The translations under genes and the position numbers were made by a program. The notes beneath the pieces are model-generated. The model saw nothing but the letters and a program-made list of their open reading frames with translations, was not told the DNA's origin and ran no database searches. Of a stretch of 11,613 bases of DNA, positions 9,466 to 11,613 are shown piece by piece (the stretch's first letter is position 1; each line of letters starts with the position of its first letter). The stretch spans positions 29,912 through 41,524 of the forward strand of contig PBQB01000013.1 in the NCBI GenBank assembly GCA_002724895.1, given 5' to 3'. This DNA is from Flavobacteriales bacterium (GTDB taxonomy: Bacteria > Bacteroidota > Bacteroidia > Flavobacteriales > BACL11).

Positions 9466-10162
9466 ATGTTTTTTTAATAAAATAATTTTCTATTGATGTC
9501 TTTGTTTTAGTAAGATTACTAACTGATTGATCATCTATTATTTCGCCATTATTTATAATAATTATTCTATCACAAATCTTTTCTACTTCTTGTAAAATAT
9601 GTGTGGAAAATAATATTGTTTTATTTTTTGCTAACTCTAATATTAAGTTTCTAATTTCAATTAATTGATTTGGATCTAATCCGGTTGTAGGTTCATCAAG
9701 AATTAAAATTTCAGGATTATGTATTAATGCCGCTGCTAGTCCAACTCTTTGTTTAAAGCCTTTAGAAAGTTGTTGAATTTTTTTATTTTTCTCATTTAGT
9801 AATCCTGTTTGTTTCATTACTTTAAGAACACAATTTTGTAGATTATTTACATTATACAATTTTCCTACAAATAATAAATATTCTTTAATGTACATATTTT
9901 TATATAAAGGATTGTTTTCTGCAAGATATCCAATTTTTGACTTAACTAATTCTTCATTACTGTCTTTATCTAAGCTGCAAATTTTAATGCTTCCTATATT
10001 TTGTTTAATATATCCACAAATAATTCTCATAAGTGTTGTTTTTCCGGCTCCATTAGGTCCTAAAAAGCCGACAATTTCTCCTTTATTGATTTTAAATGAA
10101 ATGTTTTTTAAAGCTAATTGATTATTAAAACTTTTACTTATTTGGTTGATTTCAATAGACAT
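9458..10162 (-). CDS. gldA: ABC transporter ATP-binding protein, GldA-like (gliding motility)
   Basis: This is the ATP-hydrolysing subunit of an ABC transporter, 234 residues. It has Walker A GPNGAGKTT (35-43), an LSKGF signature (132-136), Walker B EILILDEP (151-158), the D-loop TTGLDPNQ and the H-loop His188 in FSTHI. The start MSIEINQISKSF, the IGYLAENNPLY segment and the stretch KGFKQRVGLAAALIHNPEILILDEPTTGLDPNQ closely resemble flavobacterial GldA, which in the literature works with the membrane proteins GldF and GldG in gliding. The Q-loop position carries Glu82 instead of Gln, also as I recall for GldA. It is shorter than the roughly 300-residue F. johnsoniae form, lacking the C-terminal extension. 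No gldF or gldG is in the window, so a different ABC-2 exporter remains possible. The family call is certain, the GldA call moderately so. Confidence 0.8.
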   Translation of the reverse strand: MSIEINQISKSFNNQLALKNISFKINKGEIVGFLGPNGAGKTTLMRIICGYIKQNIGSIKICSLDKDSNEELVKSKIGYLAENNPLYKNMYIKEYLLFVGKLYNVNNLQNCVLKVMKQTGLLNEKNKKIQQLSKGFKQRVGLAAALIHNPEILILDEPTTGLDPNQLIEIRNLILELAKNKTILFSTHILQEVEKICDRIIIINNGEIIDDQSVSNLTKTKTSIENYFIKKTSI

Positions 10163-10167
10163 GATGG

Positions 10168-10175
10168 CAAATATA
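10168..10175 (-). promoter_or_regulatory. Predicted -7 promoter box of gldA
   Basis: On the minus strand this reads TATATTTG, an exact match to the Bacteroidota TAnnTTTG box. Its last G is 5 bases before the gldA ATG (10162), so transcription would begin at or next to the start codon. No TTG is found at the expected -33 distance, which lowers confidence. Confidence 0.4.
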
Positions 10176-10248
10176 AAAAAGAGTGATTAAATATTTTATT
10201 AAATTTTACATCTAATACCTCATTAATTATCAAAATAATATTTAATAG

Positions 10249-10256
10249 TACTTTTG
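10249..10256 (+). promoter_or_regulatory. Predicted -7 promoter box of rsgA-dtd
   Basis: TACTTTTG is an exact TAnnTTTG match ending 5 bases before the rsgA ATG (10262), so the transcript would be leaderless or nearly so. A clear -33 TTG is not visible upstream. The remaining 99-bp spacer between gldA and rsgA is plain AT-rich sequence. Confidence 0.4.
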
Positions 10257-10261
10257 TAGTC

Positions 10262-11176
10262 ATGAGGGGTATTGTAACAAAAGCTACAGGCACAAATTAT
10301 ATTGTTGAATTAGAATCAGGCGATTTACTTAATTGTAATTTAAAGGGATCTTTTAGAATACAGAGTATTCAATCTACTAGTCCTATTGTTGTGGGTGATT
10401 ACGTAGATGTTGAAGGAATAGCTGGTTCTTTCACTATTACTAACTTGTACAAAAGAAAAAATAAAATTGTTAGAAAGTCTGTTAAATTATCTAAAAAGGA
10501 ACATATTATCGCCTCAAATATTGATCAAGCAATATTAATGGTTACAATTAAAGATCCTACAACAACAACACTGTTTATTGACAGATTTTTAGTATCGGCT
10601 GAAGCTTATTCAGTTAATGTTATTTTAATGTTTAATAAATTAGATATTTACAGTGATATAGAGTTAAAAAAACAAGTAAATCTTGAGAAAATATATAAAG
10701 ATATAGGATATCAAACTTTATCATATTCAATTTTAAATGATGATTTGTCAAAAGTTAAAACAATATTAAAAGACAAAGTAAATATTCTATCGGGACATTC
10801 AGGAGTTGGAAAATCAACATTAATTAATAAGTTGGAAAATAACTTAAATATAAAAACTAATGAAATTTCTTTTTCCCATAATCAGGGAAAACATACCACG
10901 ACATTTTCTGAGCTACATAGATTAAGTTTTGGAGGATCAGTTATTGATACTCCAGGTATCAAGGGTTTTGGTTTAGTAAATATTAATTCCAATGAAGTAT
11001 GTAATTATTTTCCTGAGTTTATTGCTTTTAGTGACGAATGTAAATATTCTAATTGTATACATCAAGAAGAGCCTGATTGCGCAATTAAAAAAAAATATTT
11101 AAATGGAAGTATTGCGAAATCTCGATATAAAAACTATCTTTCAATCTTATCAGAAAGTAAAGGTAATTTTAGATAA
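10262..11176 (+). CDS. rsgA: Ribosome small-subunit-dependent GTPase RsgA (circularly permuted)
   Basis: RsgA binds the 30S subunit late in assembly and hydrolyses GTP there, helping maturation-factor release. The 304-residue product shows the family architecture: an N-terminal OB fold (MRGIVTKATGTNYIVELESG...), then a permuted GTPase domain with G4 NKLD (125-128) ahead of G1 GHSGVGKST (178-186) and G3 DTPG (229-232), and a C-terminal zinc finger with ligands Cys260, Cys265, His267 and Cys273 (CKYSNCIHQEEPDC). The length fits the family. The ATG is well placed because the OB fold starts immediately. A TAnnTTTG box ends 5 bases upstream. dtd follows after 9 bases, so the two are probably one operon. 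The gene is divergent from gldA. Confidence 0.97.
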   Translation: MRGIVTKATGTNYIVELESGDLLNCNLKGSFRIQSIQSTSPIVVGDYVDVEGIAGSFTITNLYKRKNKIVRKSVKLSKKEHIIASNIDQAILMVTIKDPTTTTLFIDRFLVSAEAYSVNVILMFNKLDIYSDIELKKQVNLEKIYKDIGYQTLSYSILNDDLSKVKTILKDKVNILSGHSGVGKSTLINKLENNLNIKTNEISFSHNQGKHTTTFSELHRLSFGGSVIDTPGIKGFGLVNINSNEVCNYFPEFIAFSDECKYSNCIHQEEPDCAIKKKYLNGSIAKSRYKNYLSILSESKGNFR

Positions 11177-11185
11177 AAGTTATAA

Positions 11186-11613
11186 ATGAGAGTAGTTATT
11201 CAAAGAGTTTTAAAATCAATTGTTAAATCTAAAGAAAAAGTAATTTCACAAATAGGTGCTGGTCTTGTATTATTTGTTGGTGTTGAAATTGAGGATAATG
11301 AAGAAGACGCAGATTGGTTGACAGAGAAAATTGTAAATCTACGCATCATTAGCGATGATACAGGCAAAATGAATAAATCTTTAAAAGACACTAATCAAGA
11401 TATTCTTGTAATTAGTCAATTCACTTTACATGCAAAGACTAAAAAGGGAAATAGACCATCTTTTATAAAATCGGCTAATTATGAAGATGCGCTTTTTTTA
11501 TATAATTATTTTATAGAAAGATTGCAGTCTAAACTTTATGTTAAAGTAAAAACTGGAAAATTTGGCGCAGATATGAATGTTAATTTAATTAACAATGGAC
11601 CAGTAACAATAAT
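11186..11613 (+). CDS. dtd: D-aminoacyl-tRNA deacylase (3' end outside window)
   Basis: This enzyme removes D-amino acids (and glycine mischarged on tRNA-Ala) from tRNA, a proofreading step in translation. 142 complete codons are present. The start MRVVIQRVLKSIV is typical. The active-site motif SQFTL (77-81, with the catalytic-position Thr80) and the Gly-cis-Pro motif NNGPVT (136-141) are both present, as is KKGNRPSF (86-93). Since E. coli Dtd is 145 residues, only a few codons and the stop should lie beyond the right edge. It begins 9 bases after the rsgA stop and has no Shine-Dalgarno sequence, so it is likely co-transcribed with rsgA. Confidence 0.96.
   Translation, partial: MRVVIQRVLKSIVKSKEKVISQIGAGLVLFVGVEIEDNEEDADWLTEKIVNLRIISDDTGKMNKSLKDTNQDILVISQFTLHAKTKKGNRPSFIKSANYEDALFLYNYFIERLQSKLYVKVKTGKFGADMNVNLINNGPVTI

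Noticed and set aside
1..11613. Mobile element, CRISPR, tRNA/rRNA, defence or novel multi-gene system
   Set aside because: No transposase, direct-repeat array, inverted terminal repeats or RNA gene is seen. Apart from the T9SS cargo, every gene belongs to a well-known housekeeping or motility-related family.

Overview
The window looks like an ordinary chromosomal stretch from an AT-rich member of the Bacteroidota, most likely a Flavobacteriales-type bacterium. Four things point that way: a secreted protein ending in a type IX secretion (T9SS) sorting domain, an ABC ATPase closely resembling gliding-motility GldA, promoter boxes of the Bacteroidota type (TAnnTTTG), and genes that start without Shine-Dalgarno sequences. 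Species-level placement is not possible from this sequence alone.

Layout from left to right. Positions 1-3299 (minus) hold a giant exported protein: signal peptide, about ten Asp-box (BNR/sortilin-like) repeats, a PKD domain, a jelly-roll/MAM-like domain and the beginning of a T9SS type A sorting domain, cut by the window edge. Just upstream on the same strand is metK (4601-3342, S-adenosylmethionine synthetase). A 273-bp divergent region (4602-4874) carries a Bacteroidota-like promoter and a well-formed SAM-I (S-box) riboswitch, then a segment that can pair back onto the aptamer. It drives metH (4875-8507, full-length cobalamin-dependent methionine synthase) and, 4 bases further, metF (8512-9465, methylenetetrahydrofolate reductase). 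metF ends tail-to-tail, with an 8-base overlap, against a gldA-like ATPase gene (10162-9458). A 99-bp divergent spacer then leads to rsgA (10262-11176, ribosome-assembly GTPase) and dtd (11186 to the right edge, D-aminoacyl-tRNA deacylase, missing only its last few codons).

Functionally the core is one methyl cycle. MetF makes 5-methyltetrahydrofolate, MetH uses it with B12 to remethylate homocysteine to methionine, and MetK turns methionine into SAM. SAM would then feed back on metH-metF through the riboswitch; metK, transcribed the other way, shows no aptamer of its own. The right end is translation housekeeping (rsgA-dtd). The left end is cell-surface or secreted material.

I see no mobile element, CRISPR array, RNA gene or toxin/defence system. 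The points worth a second look are the SAM-I expression platform, which has an 11-nt anti-P1 element but no visible terminator; the gldA/rsgA spacer, where both promoter boxes lie 5 nt from the start codons and predict leaderless mRNAs; and the large T9SS propeller protein of unknown target.
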